A stretch of 50,223 nt of DNA, taken from positions 1 to 50,223 of the forward strand of contig DBTV01000043.1 in the NCBI GenBank assembly GCA_002307235.1. The letters are read 5' to 3'. The notes under the pieces were generated by a model. The model was not told the DNA's origin. It worked only from the letters and a program-made list of their open reading frames with translations, and searched no databases. The position numbers and the translations under genes were made by a program. Source of the stretch: Acidobacteriaceae bacterium UBA1307 (GTDB lineage Bacteria > Acidobacteriota > Terriglobia > Terriglobales > Acidobacteriaceae). Of this stretch, positions 24,395 through 32,807 are shown one piece after another; within the stretch, counting starts at the first letter, position 1, and each line of letters opens with the position of its first letter.

Positions 24395-25723
24395 ATGCAA
24401 GCAGTTCCTGTTCCCGCTTCGAATACCACCCCAGCCACGGCGCGCTCCCATCAGCGCGTCGTGCTCGTCGTCAGCGCTGACCATAGCTTTCGTCAGCGCC
24501 TGAGCGAGACTCTCAGCGGCCTGCGTTGGCAGGTCGCTGAGGCGGCGAGCGGCGCCGAGGCTTGGTCGGAGGCCGAGGAGACCAGGCCCGAGGCCATCAT
24601 CGTCGACAGTTGGCTTCCGGATCTGGATTCGGCGGAGTTTCTCATCGATTTCCGTACGCAGTTTCCGGAGACCGACCTGATCGCAGCCGGTGGCGCGCTC
24701 GAGACCGAGGGGCCGCGCGGCCCCTACCGGCAGGAGCTTCTCTATGCCTTGCGCTCCTGTCAGGATACCGATACGGCGGCCTGGAATACGGCTCCGGCAC
24801 TTGAGACCCCCATGGCGCGCCCGGTGGCCGACACTCTGCCCATCCTCGACGCCGAAGAGGCCTTCAGCGCGATCCGTCAGGCCGAGGTGGGTGTCGAATC
24901 CCGCCCGGCCGCGGCGCAGCGGGTGGCTGCGACACCGCTGGCCTCCGATCCCTTGCTGGCCGACCGGGTGCCGGAGTTGATCGGTGTTGCTCCCAACATG
25001 CTCGAGGTCAGCCGCCGGATCCGTCTTGTGGCCGGGCGCACGACCCCGGTTCTGATCGAAGGGCCGACGGGCTCGGGCAAGGAGCTGGTCGCCGAGGCCT
25101 TGCACCGGCTCTCGACGAGAAGCCGTAAGGCCTTTGTTGCCATCAACTGCGCGGCGATTCCTGAAGCGTTGCTTGAGGCAGAGCTCTTTGGCCACACCCG
25201 CGGCGCCTTTACCGGAGCCGTGCAGGGCCGCATCGGTCGCATCGAGTCGGCCGACGGCGGAACGCTGTTTCTCGACGAGATCGGCGAGATGCCGCTCGGG
25301 CTGCAATCGAAGCTCCTGCGCTTTGTCGAGTGTGGCGAGTTGCAGCGGGTCGGTGACAACGAGACCATCAAGGTCGATGTCCGGATCATTGCCGCCACGC
25401 ACCGGCCGCTGGCGCAACGGGCCGGCACCGGCGAGTTCCGCTCCGATCTCTATTACCGGCTGGCGGTCTTTTTGATCCGCACGCCGTCGTTGGCCGAGCA
25501 TATTCAGGATCTTCCGATCCTGGTGGATCACTTCCTCGAGAAGATGGGCCGTGAGACTCCGGTCAAGCGGGTCGACGAGGGGGCGCTGTCCAAGCTGGGT
25601 GCCCACGGTTGGCCGGGCAATGTCCGCGAACTGGCGCATGTGCTTGAGCGAGCGGTGATTCTGGCCGGCGACAGCCCCGTGCTGACCGCCCGCGAGATTG
25701 ATTTTGGTCTATCCATCAACTGA
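24395..25723 (+). CDS. Sigma-54 activator (FlgR/FlrC-like) lacking a DNA-binding domain
   Basis: AAA+ enhancer-binding-type protein that opens sigma-54 promoters. Walker A GPTGSGKE is at about 223-230, the sigma-54 contact loop GAFTGA at 270-275 and Walker B TLFLDEIGE at about 290. The N-terminal receiver-like domain (20-120) keeps Asp71 (VDSWLPD) but has SAD in place of the acidic pair and lacks the expected Thr and Lys. The protein ends (AREIDFGLSIN) right after the AAA+ lid, so the usual Fis-type HTH is missing. ATG 24395 has GAGGAGAG upstream. It precedes flgB by 22 nt. Such HTH-less activators are known for flagellar genes (Helicobacter FlgR). Length is 442 aa. Confidence 0.88.
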   Translation: MQAVPVPASNTTPATARSHQRVVLVVSADHSFRQRLSETLSGLRWQVAEAASGAEAWSEAEETRPEAIIVDSWLPDLDSAEFLIDFRTQFPETDLIAAGGALETEGPRGPYRQELLYALRSCQDTDTAAWNTAPALETPMARPVADTLPILDAEEAFSAIRQAEVGVESRPAAAQRVAATPLASDPLLADRVPELIGVAPNMLEVSRRIRLVAGRTTPVLIEGPTGSGKELVAEALHRLSTRSRKAFVAINCAAIPEALLEAELFGHTRGAFTGAVQGRIGRIESADGGTLFLDEIGEMPLGLQSKLLRFVECGELQRVGDNETIKVDVRIIAATHRPLAQRAGTGEFRSDLYYRLAVFLIRTPSLAEHIQDLPILVDHFLEKMGRETPVKRVDEGALSKLGAHGWPGNVRELAHVLERAVILAGDSPVLTAREIDFGLSIN

Positions 25724-25745
25724 GCAGGGAGGCGAAGGAGAGCGC

Positions 25746-26108
25746 ATGGATATCGAAACGACGATGGGCAATCAGTTGGCCCGCTACATGGACATGGCCA
25801 CGGACCTGACCAAGGTGACGGCCGCCAACATGGCCAATATCGATACGCCGGGCTATACCACGCTCGGGCTGGACTTTGAGTCCGAGATGCGGCAGGCGCT
25901 GGGGGATGTGGTTCTGGGCAAGTCGGCCCGCCACCCGCAGTTGAACCGGGTCGTTGACGGGCTGATCGCGCGGCCCGACGGCAACAATGTCTCGATGGAC
26001 CGCGAGAGCCTGAAGATGGCCGAGGCCCAGTTGAAGTTCAAGACCGCGGTGAGTCTGCTGCGGATTGAAAACCAGCGGATTACCGACGCCATTCACGCGG
26101 ACAAGTAA
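25746..26108 (+). CDS. flgB: Flagellar basal-body rod protein FlgB
   Basis: Proximal rod subunit. The rod-family N-terminal motif is present (TAANMANIDTPGYTTLGLDF), and the C-terminal part AEAQLKFKTAVSLLRIENQR fits FlgB. Length is 120 aa, slightly below the usual 125-135. ATG 25746 is preceded by AAGGAGA. It is followed by flgC and fliE, the standard order. Confidence 0.92.
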   Translation: MDIETTMGNQLARYMDMATDLTKVTAANMANIDTPGYTTLGLDFESEMRQALGDVVLGKSARHPQLNRVVDGLIARPDGNNVSMDRESLKMAEAQLKFKTAVSLLRIENQRITDAIHADK

Positions 26109-26159
26109 GGCATCCGCGCACGATCCTAGCGCAGGAGCTTCACGGAAGGGATACGAGCG

Positions 26160-26690
26160 ATGAACCTATTTGCGATGATGAATACCTCGGGCGATGCGAT
26201 GCGGGCCGAACGCATGCGCGCCGAGGTGGTGGCGGCCAACATGGCCAACGCCGAGACGACGCACACCGCGACGGGCGAGACCTATCGCCGCCAGCATGTA
26301 GTCTTTGCCTCCAATCAGGCGAACCCCGAATTTTTGAATACCATGAACCCGGGCTCGGCCGAGGGCAGTTTCCTCGAGCCGGGAGCTGTGAACATCGGTG
26401 GGCTGCCGGCGGCCAACAGCAACTTTGTCAGTTCGATGACCGGCGCGGCCTCGGTGATTCCCGGCGTGCATATCGCCGCCGTGGTCCAGGACCAGGCGCC
26501 TCCGTTGCGGCGCTACGATCCCGGTCACCCCGATGCCGGCCCGGATGGCTACGTCGAGTATCCGGACATCAACCCTCTCACGGAGATGGTGGATCTGATG
26601 GGGGCTACGCGCGCCTACGGGCTCAATGGCTCGGCCGTGCAGGCGGAAAAGAGCATGATCACCTCGGCGCTCGAGATTGCCAAGACATAG
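26160..26690 (+). CDS. flgC: Flagellar basal-body rod protein FlgC
   Basis: Proximal rod subunit. Motifs are AEVVAANMANAETTHTATGE near the N-terminus and the FlgC-typical DPGHPDAGPDGYVEYPDIN with TEMVDLMGATRAYGLNGSAV towards the end. At 176 aa it is longer than the usual ~135-150 because of a loop of about 30 residues around 60-100 (SSMTGAASVIPGVH region). It starts 51 nt after flgB. Confidence 0.93.
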   Translation: MNLFAMMNTSGDAMRAERMRAEVVAANMANAETTHTATGETYRRQHVVFASNQANPEFLNTMNPGSAEGSFLEPGAVNIGGLPAANSNFVSSMTGAASVIPGVHIAAVVQDQAPPLRRYDPGHPDAGPDGYVEYPDINPLTEMVDLMGATRAYGLNGSAVQAEKSMITSALEIAKT

Positions 26691-26692
26691 CT

Positions 26693-26746
26693 TGGAACAA
26701 GACCGGGAGCGGCCGAAACACAGACAGGCGCCGCTCCGTTTCCAAA
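26693..26746 (+). other. Intercistronic hairpin flgC-fliE
   Basis: GGAGCGGC (26707-26714) pairs with GCCGCTCC (26731-26738), with an outer TTGGAA/TTCCAA. There is no T-run. It could be an RNA stability or processing element in the operon mRNA. Confidence 0.5.
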
Positions 26747-26830
26747 ACTCTCGCGCTCGGATGGAAACGGACGAAGTCGCGAACCTTACGTTGAACGAGG
26801 GAGTCAAAACTCCCCGAAAAGGAGATCAGG

Positions 26831-27154
26831 GTGCTCGGCGCAATCAATGCAATATCACCGGTTTCTTCGATGGCGGCCACGGCGGCCACGGCCGCAACAC
26901 AGGCCGCAGGCGCAGTGCAGAATGCAGGCGGCGCACAACCGTTTGCCAACCTTTTAACGGATACCATCGGCAGCGTCAATCAACTGGAGGCGCAGGCCCG
27001 GCAGGCTGAGATCGGCCTGATGACCGGCACCGGCGTCGATGTGCATCAGGCGGTGATCGCCACGGAAAAGGCCAGCATGGCCTTTGAGATGGTTCTGTCG
27101 GTGCGCAACAAGGCCGTGCAGGCCTATCAGTCGGTGATTGGGATGCAGTTCTAG
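26831..27154 (+). CDS. fliE: Flagellar hook-basal body complex protein FliE
   Basis: Links the MS ring to the rod. The C-terminal half is diagnostic: DVHQAVIATEKASMAFEMVL then VRNKAVQAYQSVIGMQF. The Ala-rich N-terminus is variable in the family. Length is 107 aa, as usual. It begins with GTG at 26831 behind AAGGAGATCAGG. Confidence 0.93.
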   Translation: MLGAINAISPVSSMAATAATAATQAAGAVQNAGGAQPFANLLTDTIGSVNQLEAQARQAEIGLMTGTGVDVHQAVIATEKASMAFEMVLSVRNKAVQAYQSVIGMQF

Positions 27155-27261
27155 GACTGGATTTCACTCTGGAGCGTGTGGTCCGTCGGCGAGCGGCAGC
27201 GGATCAGTGGGTAGGCAGCAGGAACTCCCTGAGATGAACAAGAAACGGTAGAGAACGGCAG

Positions 27262-28926
27262 ATGGCCACTGGAGCACAAATTGAGAAGAGCGCGACGGTA
27301 AAACCGGCGCGCAATGGGTTGGCAGGTCGCATGGCTGGCCTATGGGGGCTCGGCAAAGTGCGCTGGGCCGGGATGCAACCCCGGCAGCGTCGCTGGGCGA
27401 TGATCGCGGCCGGTTTGCTGGCCGCGCTAACAGGCGGATTGTTATGGTATGCGCTGCGCACCGACTGGCGCACTCTTTACGTCAACATGGAACCGGAGGA
27501 TGCGCGTGCGACCTGCCAGGCCTTGGCACAGGCGCAGATTCCCTACGAAACCACCCCGGACGGCGCCGGTATTCGCGTTCCGGCGGCGAATCTGGACAAG
27601 GCACGCCTGGTGACCGCGGCCAAGGGCAGTGCCAAGAGCGGGCGGCTCGGCTTTGAGCTGTTCGACAAGCCCAACTGGGTCGGCTCGGAGTTCGACGAGC
27701 AGGTGAACTACCAGCGGGCGCTCGAAGGCGAACTCGAGCATACCGTTGCGACGCTCTCTGATGTCGAATCGGCCAGAGTCCACCTGGTCATGCCGCACGA
27801 CTCCCTGTTCCGGGATCAGGACAGACCAGCCAAAGCCTCGGTGGTGTTGAAGTTGCGCCACAGGAGCTTGGCCGACGGCGAAGCCGACGCGATCCGTAAT
27901 CTGGTTGCCTCGGCCGTCGATGGCCTTACCACGGACAAGGTCGTGCTGGTCGATGCGGCCGGCAATCTACCTCTCGGACCGAAGACCGCTGAGGCCCTGC
28001 GCCAGACCGCCGAACAGAGCCTTGAGGAGAAGTTGATCTCGACGCTCGAACCGGTAACCGGCTCGGGCAACGTGCGCGCTTCGGTTACCCTCGACTACGA
28101 TCAGTCCTCGACCGAGGTCACCCAGGAGAGCTACGATCCGGACAAGACGGTGACGCTTTCGATGCAGCGGTCGGAGCAGAACTCGGGTGGGCAGCAGGTG
28201 GCAACCGGAGTGCCGGGGACGGCCTCGAATGCGCCGAACGCCCAGGCGCTTCCGGTCTACCCGCAACAGACGACCGGACCGCAGTCGGCCCGGACCGAGA
28301 CCGGCACCTACGGGGTCTCGAAGACTGCCCGTCATGTGATCGAAGGGCCGGGGCGTGTGCGGCGCCTGACGGCGGCGATCGTCGTCAATGACCGGATGAT
28401 GCAACCGGCATCGCACGGCAAGGGCGCGCAATGGCAACCGCGTACCCCCGATGAGCTTCGGAACCTGACGGCACTGGCCCAGGCCGCCGTCGGCTTCGAT
28501 ACCTCCCGCGGCGATGTGGTCACGGTCCAGGATCTGGCCTTTGACGACAACCGGCTGCAGCAGTCGGTGCCATGGTGGAAGCAGTTACTCGAGCAGGCGC
28601 AGAGCTCACCGGTCATCGTCAAATATACGGCTCTGCTGCTTGGTCTGATGCTGGTCCTGTTCTTCGGGCTGCGTCCGGCTCTTGGCCGGGCACGCAATGA
28701 GGTCAAGCAAGTGAAGGTTGCGGCGGGCAAGGGTGCCGCCGGAAAGGATGTCAAGGAACTGCTCGCTGCGGCACAGGCCCCGCCTGTGTTGAAGCCGCCC
28801 GAGCCTGCCGAGGCTGATCCGGAACGCGTTCGTAATCAGGAAATTTTGCAGCAAGTGACGGATCATCTGAAGAAAGAGCCGACGCAGAGTTCGCGTTTGT
28901 TACAGAGCTGGATTCACACTGAATAA
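27262..28926 (+). CDS. fliF: Flagellar MS-ring protein FliF
   Basis: Forms the membrane MS ring on which the motor is built. Membrane helix 1 is about residues 47-67 (MIAAGLLAALTGGLLWYAL). The YscJ/FliF ring domain follows (LYVNMEPEDARATCQALAQ, LFDKPNWVGSEFDEQVNYQR, VHLVMPHDSLFRDQDRPAKA). The large periplasmic domain includes a Gln/Thr-rich insert (about 300-345). Membrane helix 2 is near 454-474 (KYTALLLGLMLVLFFGLRP), then a cytoplasmic tail that binds FliG. Length is 554 aa, as usual. Confidence 0.95.
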   Translation: MATGAQIEKSATVKPARNGLAGRMAGLWGLGKVRWAGMQPRQRRWAMIAAGLLAALTGGLLWYALRTDWRTLYVNMEPEDARATCQALAQAQIPYETTPDGAGIRVPAANLDKARLVTAAKGSAKSGRLGFELFDKPNWVGSEFDEQVNYQRALEGELEHTVATLSDVESARVHLVMPHDSLFRDQDRPAKASVVLKLRHRSLADGEADAIRNLVASAVDGLTTDKVVLVDAAGNLPLGPKTAEALRQTAEQSLEEKLISTLEPVTGSGNVRASVTLDYDQSSTEVTQESYDPDKTVTLSMQRSEQNSGGQQVATGVPGTASNAPNAQALPVYPQQTTGPQSARTETGTYGVSKTARHVIEGPGRVRRLTAAIVVNDRMMQPASHGKGAQWQPRTPDELRNLTALAQAAVGFDTSRGDVVTVQDLAFDDNRLQQSVPWWKQLLEQAQSSPVIVKYTALLLGLMLVLFFGLRPALGRARNEVKQVKVAAGKGAAGKDVKELLAAAQAPPVLKPPEPAEADPERVRNQEILQQVTDHLKKEPTQSSRLLQSWIHTE

Positions 28927-28959
28927 CAACTACGCTGAAGCGTGCAGAAAGGAACAGCC

Positions 28960-30012
28960 TTGGCAGATCAGGGCAACGAGAACGTAGTACCACGGCGCAG
29001 ACAGACGGCCAATATCGCGGGCCTGCGCAAGGCGGCGATTCTTCTGGTCGCGGCCGGCGAGGACGTCGCAAAGGAGATCTTGCGCGTCCTTCCGGAGATG
29101 GATGTGCAGCGGCTGACCGAAGAACTGGCGGACCTGCGCGGCATTACACCGGAGATGTCGGCCGAGGTGATGGAGGAGTTCTGGGAACTGCTGGAAACGC
29201 AGAACTTCATGATGCACGGAGGTCTGGACTATGCCAGTCGCCTTCTGGTCGAAACCTTTGGCCAGGAGCGGGCCGACGATCTGTTGAATCTGGTGCGGCG
29301 CAGCCAGGAGGCCTCGCAGGGCAATCTTGCCAAGCTGCAGCGGACCGATCCGCAGCAGCTCGGCAAGCTGCTCGACAGCGAGCACCCGCAGACGATCGCG
29401 CTGGTGCTGGCGCACCTTGATCCGAAGCGCGCCTCGCAGGTGCTCGATAACCTCAGCGAGGATCATAAGGTCGTCAGTGTGCAGCGGTTGGCCGAGATGC
29501 GGCAGTTTTCCCCGGAGATGGCGCAGAAGGTGGCGCACATTCTGCACCGTCGGCTCGAGAGCGTCGGCGACACGGCCCGCAAGAGCTATTCGGGCTTCAA
29601 GGCCGTCGCCGACCTGATGAACCGTCTCAACGCCGATGAGGCCAAGAAGATCCTCGACACCATCGAGGAGAGCCAGCCCGAGCTGGCCCTGAGCATCCGC
29701 AATCTGATGTTCACCTTCGAGGATCTGGTCACGGTGCCGGCGGCCTCGATTCGCGAGATCGTCACCGGTGTCGACAAGCGGCAACTGGCGCTGGCCCTGC
29801 GCGGGGCCAACGAGGAGCTCAGGGCGCAGATCTTCAAGGCCATGAGCTCGCGTGCCGTCGAGATGCTCAAGGAAGACATGGAGGTTCTCGGACCGGTGCG
29901 TTCGCGCGAGGTGGCCCAGGCGCAGCAGGAGATTCTCAACCTGGCCCGCCGTCTCGAGGCCGAGGGCAAGGTCATCCTGAAGCTCGAAACCGGCGACGAG
30001 ATGATTGCCTAG
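28960..30012 (+). CDS. fliG: Flagellar motor switch protein FliG
   Basis: Rotor protein that transmits torque and couples to the stators. Seen are GLRKAAILLVAAGEDVAKEI at the N-terminus, the middle-domain EHPQTIALVLAHLDPKRASQ, and the C-terminal FTFEDLVTVPAASIREIVTG with LALALRGANEELRAQIFKAM, which carry the charged torque helix. I prefer the TTG at 28960 because AAAGGA lies 7 nt upstream; a GTG at 28942 in frame would add six residues. Length is 350 aa. Confidence 0.94.
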   Translation: MADQGNENVVPRRRQTANIAGLRKAAILLVAAGEDVAKEILRVLPEMDVQRLTEELADLRGITPEMSAEVMEEFWELLETQNFMMHGGLDYASRLLVETFGQERADDLLNLVRRSQEASQGNLAKLQRTDPQQLGKLLDSEHPQTIALVLAHLDPKRASQVLDNLSEDHKVVSVQRLAEMRQFSPEMAQKVAHILHRRLESVGDTARKSYSGFKAVADLMNRLNADEAKKILDTIEESQPELALSIRNLMFTFEDLVTVPAASIREIVTGVDKRQLALALRGANEELRAQIFKAMSSRAVEMLKEDMEVLGPVRSREVAQAQQEILNLARRLEAEGKVILKLETGDEMIA

Positions 30013-30033
30013 AGCCTTTTTCCAGCCACTTGG

Positions 30034-30055
30034 AGCCTCGTTGATCGACGGGGCT
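30034..30055 (+). other. Intercistronic hairpin fliG-fliH
   Basis: AGCCTCGT (30034-30041) pairs with ACGGGGCT (30048-30055) with one T-G wobble and a 6-nt loop. It is located 22 nt past the fliG stop. Confidence 0.4.
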
Positions 30056-30110
30056 TCAGGAACACGAGAAGAAAAATCCCCTCGAGCAGAGGCGGATCGA
30101 GGAGGCAGCT

Positions 30111-30899
30111 TTGCCGCAGGCGGAAGTTATGCAGGGAAGCGGTGTCGATCTTCGGATCGTACCCTTCGAGTATCCAGACAGTCCCTATCCCTTTGTGCCG
30201 ATCGATGTGGATGAGATGTCGGGTCGGGAGGTGGAGACCGAGGAGGCGGAGGCGAGCCCGGAGCCGCTCGTCAACGAGGCCGCTCTTGATCAGTTGCGCG
30301 TCGAATATGAACGCAAGCTGGCCGAGGAGACACGCCGGGCTCTTGAGACCGGGCGCGAACTGGGCCGGCAGACCGAGCGCGAGGCGCAGTCGCAGGCCCT
30401 GCGCGAGATCGGCGAGGCGCGCAAGCGTCAGGCCGTGGATCTGTTGTCGGGTTTTGCCGAGGCGCGCAACCAGTATCTGCAGTCGGTCGAGCAGGAGGTC
30501 GTCAAGCTGGCCATGGCCATCGCGGCGCGCATCCTGCGGCGCGAGGCGCAGATGGATCCGCTGCTTTTGACCGGCGCTGTCCGCGTGGCTCTTGGCCAGC
30601 TCTCTGAAACCACCCAGGTCAAGTTGCGCGTCCCCGAACAGGATCTGGCTCTGTGGCAGGAGGCGATCGCGCTGCTGCCGAACCTTAATCTGCGTCCGAC
30701 GGTTATTGGCAATGCCGAGATGCGGCTGGGCGATTGCACCATTGAGACCGAACTGGGTTCGGTCGATCTTGGCATCCGTTCGCAGATGGCCGAAATTGAG
30801 CGCGGCTTCTTCGATCAGGCCACCGGGCTGCGCCTCAATGCGGACCCCAACCCTAATAAGGATGCCGAAGAGGCCTCGGCCGAGGAGACCGCTGAATGA
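30111..30899 (+). CDS. fliH: Flagellar assembly protein FliH
   Basis: Stator-like regulator of the export ATPase FliI. The middle has the long charged helix typical of FliH (residues ~60-125, LRVEYERKLAEETRRALETG, then GRQTEREAQSQALREIGEAR). The C-terminal domain contains VKLAMAIAARILRREAQMDP and IETELGSVDLGIRSQMAEIE. The start is taken at TTG 30111 behind GAGGAGG; ATG 30129 is an alternative. It overlaps fliI by 4 nt (ATGA), indicating translational coupling. Length is 262 aa. Confidence 0.88.
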   Translation: MPQAEVMQGSGVDLRIVPFEYPDSPYPFVPIDVDEMSGREVETEEAEASPEPLVNEAALDQLRVEYERKLAEETRRALETGRELGRQTEREAQSQALREIGEARKRQAVDLLSGFAEARNQYLQSVEQEVVKLAMAIAARILRREAQMDPLLLTGAVRVALGQLSETTQVKLRVPEQDLALWQEAIALLPNLNLRPTVIGNAEMRLGDCTIETELGSVDLGIRSQMAEIERGFFDQATGLRLNADPNPNKDAEEASAEETAE

Positions 30900-32209
30900 C
30901 AGCCATGCTCGGACGCTACTTTACGGCGCTCGAACAGTGCCAGACCTGGCGCTGGTGCGGCCAGGTCGTCGAATCGCTTGGCCAGACCATTGAGTCGAAC
31001 GGGCCGCTGGTCTCGGTCGGCGAGTGCTGCCAGATTCTCGACCGGCAGGGGCAGGCACATCTGGCCGAGGTGATCGGCTTTCGCGGTGCGCATGTCCTGT
31101 CGATGCCCATCGAGACCACCGAGGGGATTCGTTTCGGCGATACCGTCGCCGCGCTCGGCATCGGGCCGCGGCTTGATGTCGGCCCGCAGTTGATGGGCCG
31201 CGTGCTCGACGCCATGGGCCAGCCGATCGATGATCTGCGCTCGCCGGTGACCACCGAAACCTTGCCGCTCGAAGGCGCATCCCGCTCGCCGCTGGACCGG
31301 GTGCCGATCAAGCAGCCGCTCGGCACCGGCATTCGCGTCCTCGACGCGCTGTTGACGGTCGGCCGCGGCCAGCGCGTCGGCATCTTCGGCGGATCGGGCG
31401 TGGGCAAAAGCACGCTGATCGGCATGATGACCCGCAACACCGAGGCCGATGTGACCGTCGTCGGGCTGGTGGGCGAGCGTGGCCGCGAGGTGCGCGAGTT
31501 TCTGGACGATGCGCTCGGCGAAGAGGGACGGAAGCGCTCGGTGGTGGTCGTTTCCACCTCCGACCAGTCACCGCTCAAGCGCGTGCGCGCGGCCATGACG
31601 GCGACGACCATTGCCGAGTACTTTGCCGCGCAGGGCAAGAATGTGTTGCTGGTGCTTGATTCGCTGACCCGTTATGCGATGGCCGCGCGCGAGATTGGCC
31701 TTGCGGCCGGTGAGCCGCCGACGGCCAAAGGCTATACACCATCGGTCTTCACCAAGCTGGCCAAGCTGATTGAGCGCTCCGGCCAGTTCCGCACCGGCTC
31801 GATCACGGCCTTCTATACCGTATTGATGGAGGGCGACGATCAGCAGGACCCGATCGTCGACGCGGTGCGTTCGCTGCTCGATGGCCACGTCGTGCTGTCG
31901 CGCGCGCTGGCCGCCGAGGGCTGGTATCCGCCGATTCAGTTGCTCGATTCGATCAGCCGACTGATGCCGGCGGTTACCGAGCCCAGCCATCGCGAGCAGG
32001 CCGCGCTGATTCGCAAGCTGATCGCCGTCTACGCCCGCTCGGAGGATCTGGTGCGCATCGGAGCCTACAAGCAGGGAGCCGATCCGGAGCTGGATCGCGC
32101 ACTGCGGGCCCGTGGCGTGTTGCGCGAGTTCATGACCCAGGACGCGCACGAAGAGGTCCACTTTTCCGAAGCGGTCGAACGGTTGGCGGCTCTGGCCGCC
32201 GAGGTATAG
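30896..32209 (+). CDS. fliI: Flagellum-specific ATPase FliI
   Basis: Energises the flagellar type III export apparatus at the membrane base. The F1-beta-like core has Walker A GGSGVGKST, Walker B region VLLVLDSLTRYAMAAREIGL, and the family marker GEPPTAKGYTPSVF. Residues 1-90 are the N-terminal barrel (GQVVESLGQTIESNGPLVSV). Length is 437 aa, as usual. It is translationally coupled to fliH and followed by fliJ after 3 nt. Confidence 0.96.
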   Translation: MTAMLGRYFTALEQCQTWRWCGQVVESLGQTIESNGPLVSVGECCQILDRQGQAHLAEVIGFRGAHVLSMPIETTEGIRFGDTVAALGIGPRLDVGPQLMGRVLDAMGQPIDDLRSPVTTETLPLEGASRSPLDRVPIKQPLGTGIRVLDALLTVGRGQRVGIFGGSGVGKSTLIGMMTRNTEADVTVVGLVGERGREVREFLDDALGEEGRKRSVVVVSTSDQSPLKRVRAAMTATTIAEYFAAQGKNVLLVLDSLTRYAMAAREIGLAAGEPPTAKGYTPSVFTKLAKLIERSGQFRTGSITAFYTVLMEGDDQQDPIVDAVRSLLDGHVVLSRALAAEGWYPPIQLLDSISRLMPAVTEPSHREQAALIRKLIAVYARSEDLVRIGAYKQGADPELDRALRARGVLREFMTQDAHEEVHFSEAVERLAALAAEV

Positions 32210-32212
32210 CCG

Positions 32213-32689
32213 GTGGCCGTCGCGCGTGCTCTGCGCCGGCTGTTGCGCGTCCTCGAACTGGAGGAGGAGCAGCGGAAAAATGCCCTTGAGGCGGCGGTCG
32301 GTGAGCTCCGCCGCATCGAGCAGGCACAGGCCGCCACGGTCGAGCGTGAGCATCGCGGCCGTGCCCTTGTCCTGTCCAGTTTCCGCTCAGGCGAGATCGC
32401 CGACCGGATCGCCGGCACCGAGGAAACCCGCTCGGCCCTGCATCTGGGTGAGTATCTGGTTGCGCGCAGAACCAGTGCCGAGGCCATCGTCAGTGAACGC
32501 CGGGCCGAGCTTGTGGCCAAACGGATCGAGCGCAAGCAGACGGAAACCCTGGTCGAGGAGGCGGCCCGGCGCGAGGCGCAGGAACAGGCGCACCGCGCGC
32601 AGAGCTCGCTTGACGAATGGTATCTGAGCAAGCAGCGGCGCAATCAGGCAAAATCCAATGTTGAATCGGCGGGATTTAGGAAATCTTGA
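32213..32689 (+). CDS. fliJ: Flagellar export chaperone-like protein FliJ
   Basis: A 158-aa, almost wholly coiled-coil protein (LLRVLELEEEQRKNALEAAV through AQEQAHRAQSSLDEWYLSKQ), as expected for FliJ, the export gate stalk next to FliI. Sequence is poorly conserved in this family, so position after fliI is the main evidence. The start is GTG, 3 nt after the fliI stop. It is the last gene before the sigma-54 promoter. Confidence 0.8.
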   Translation: MAVARALRRLLRVLELEEEQRKNALEAAVGELRRIEQAQAATVEREHRGRALVLSSFRSGEIADRIAGTEETRSALHLGEYLVARRTSAEAIVSERRAELVAKRIERKQTETLVEEAARREAQEQAHRAQSSLDEWYLSKQRRNQAKSNVESAGFRKS

Positions 32690-32779
32690 GCATAAAAGCG
32701 ATTGTGGAAGCCCGCCGGGTTCTGGATTGGGATTTTTGTCTCATTCTCTGACAATGTTCTAACCCTGCTGGACAATCTT

Positions 32780-32795
32780 TGGCACGCAGACTGCA
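32780..32795 (+). promoter_or_regulatory. Sigma-54 (-24/-12) promoter ahead of fliK-flgD-flgE
   Basis: TGGCACG-caga-CTGCA has GG (32781-32782) and GC (32793-32794) separated by exactly 10 nt, close to the consensus TGGCACG-N4-TTGCA. Predicted +1 is near 32806. The cluster encodes a sigma-54 activator upstream, which supports use for middle/late hook genes. Confidence 0.8.
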
Positions 32796-32807
32796 CTATC
32801 TCAGGGC

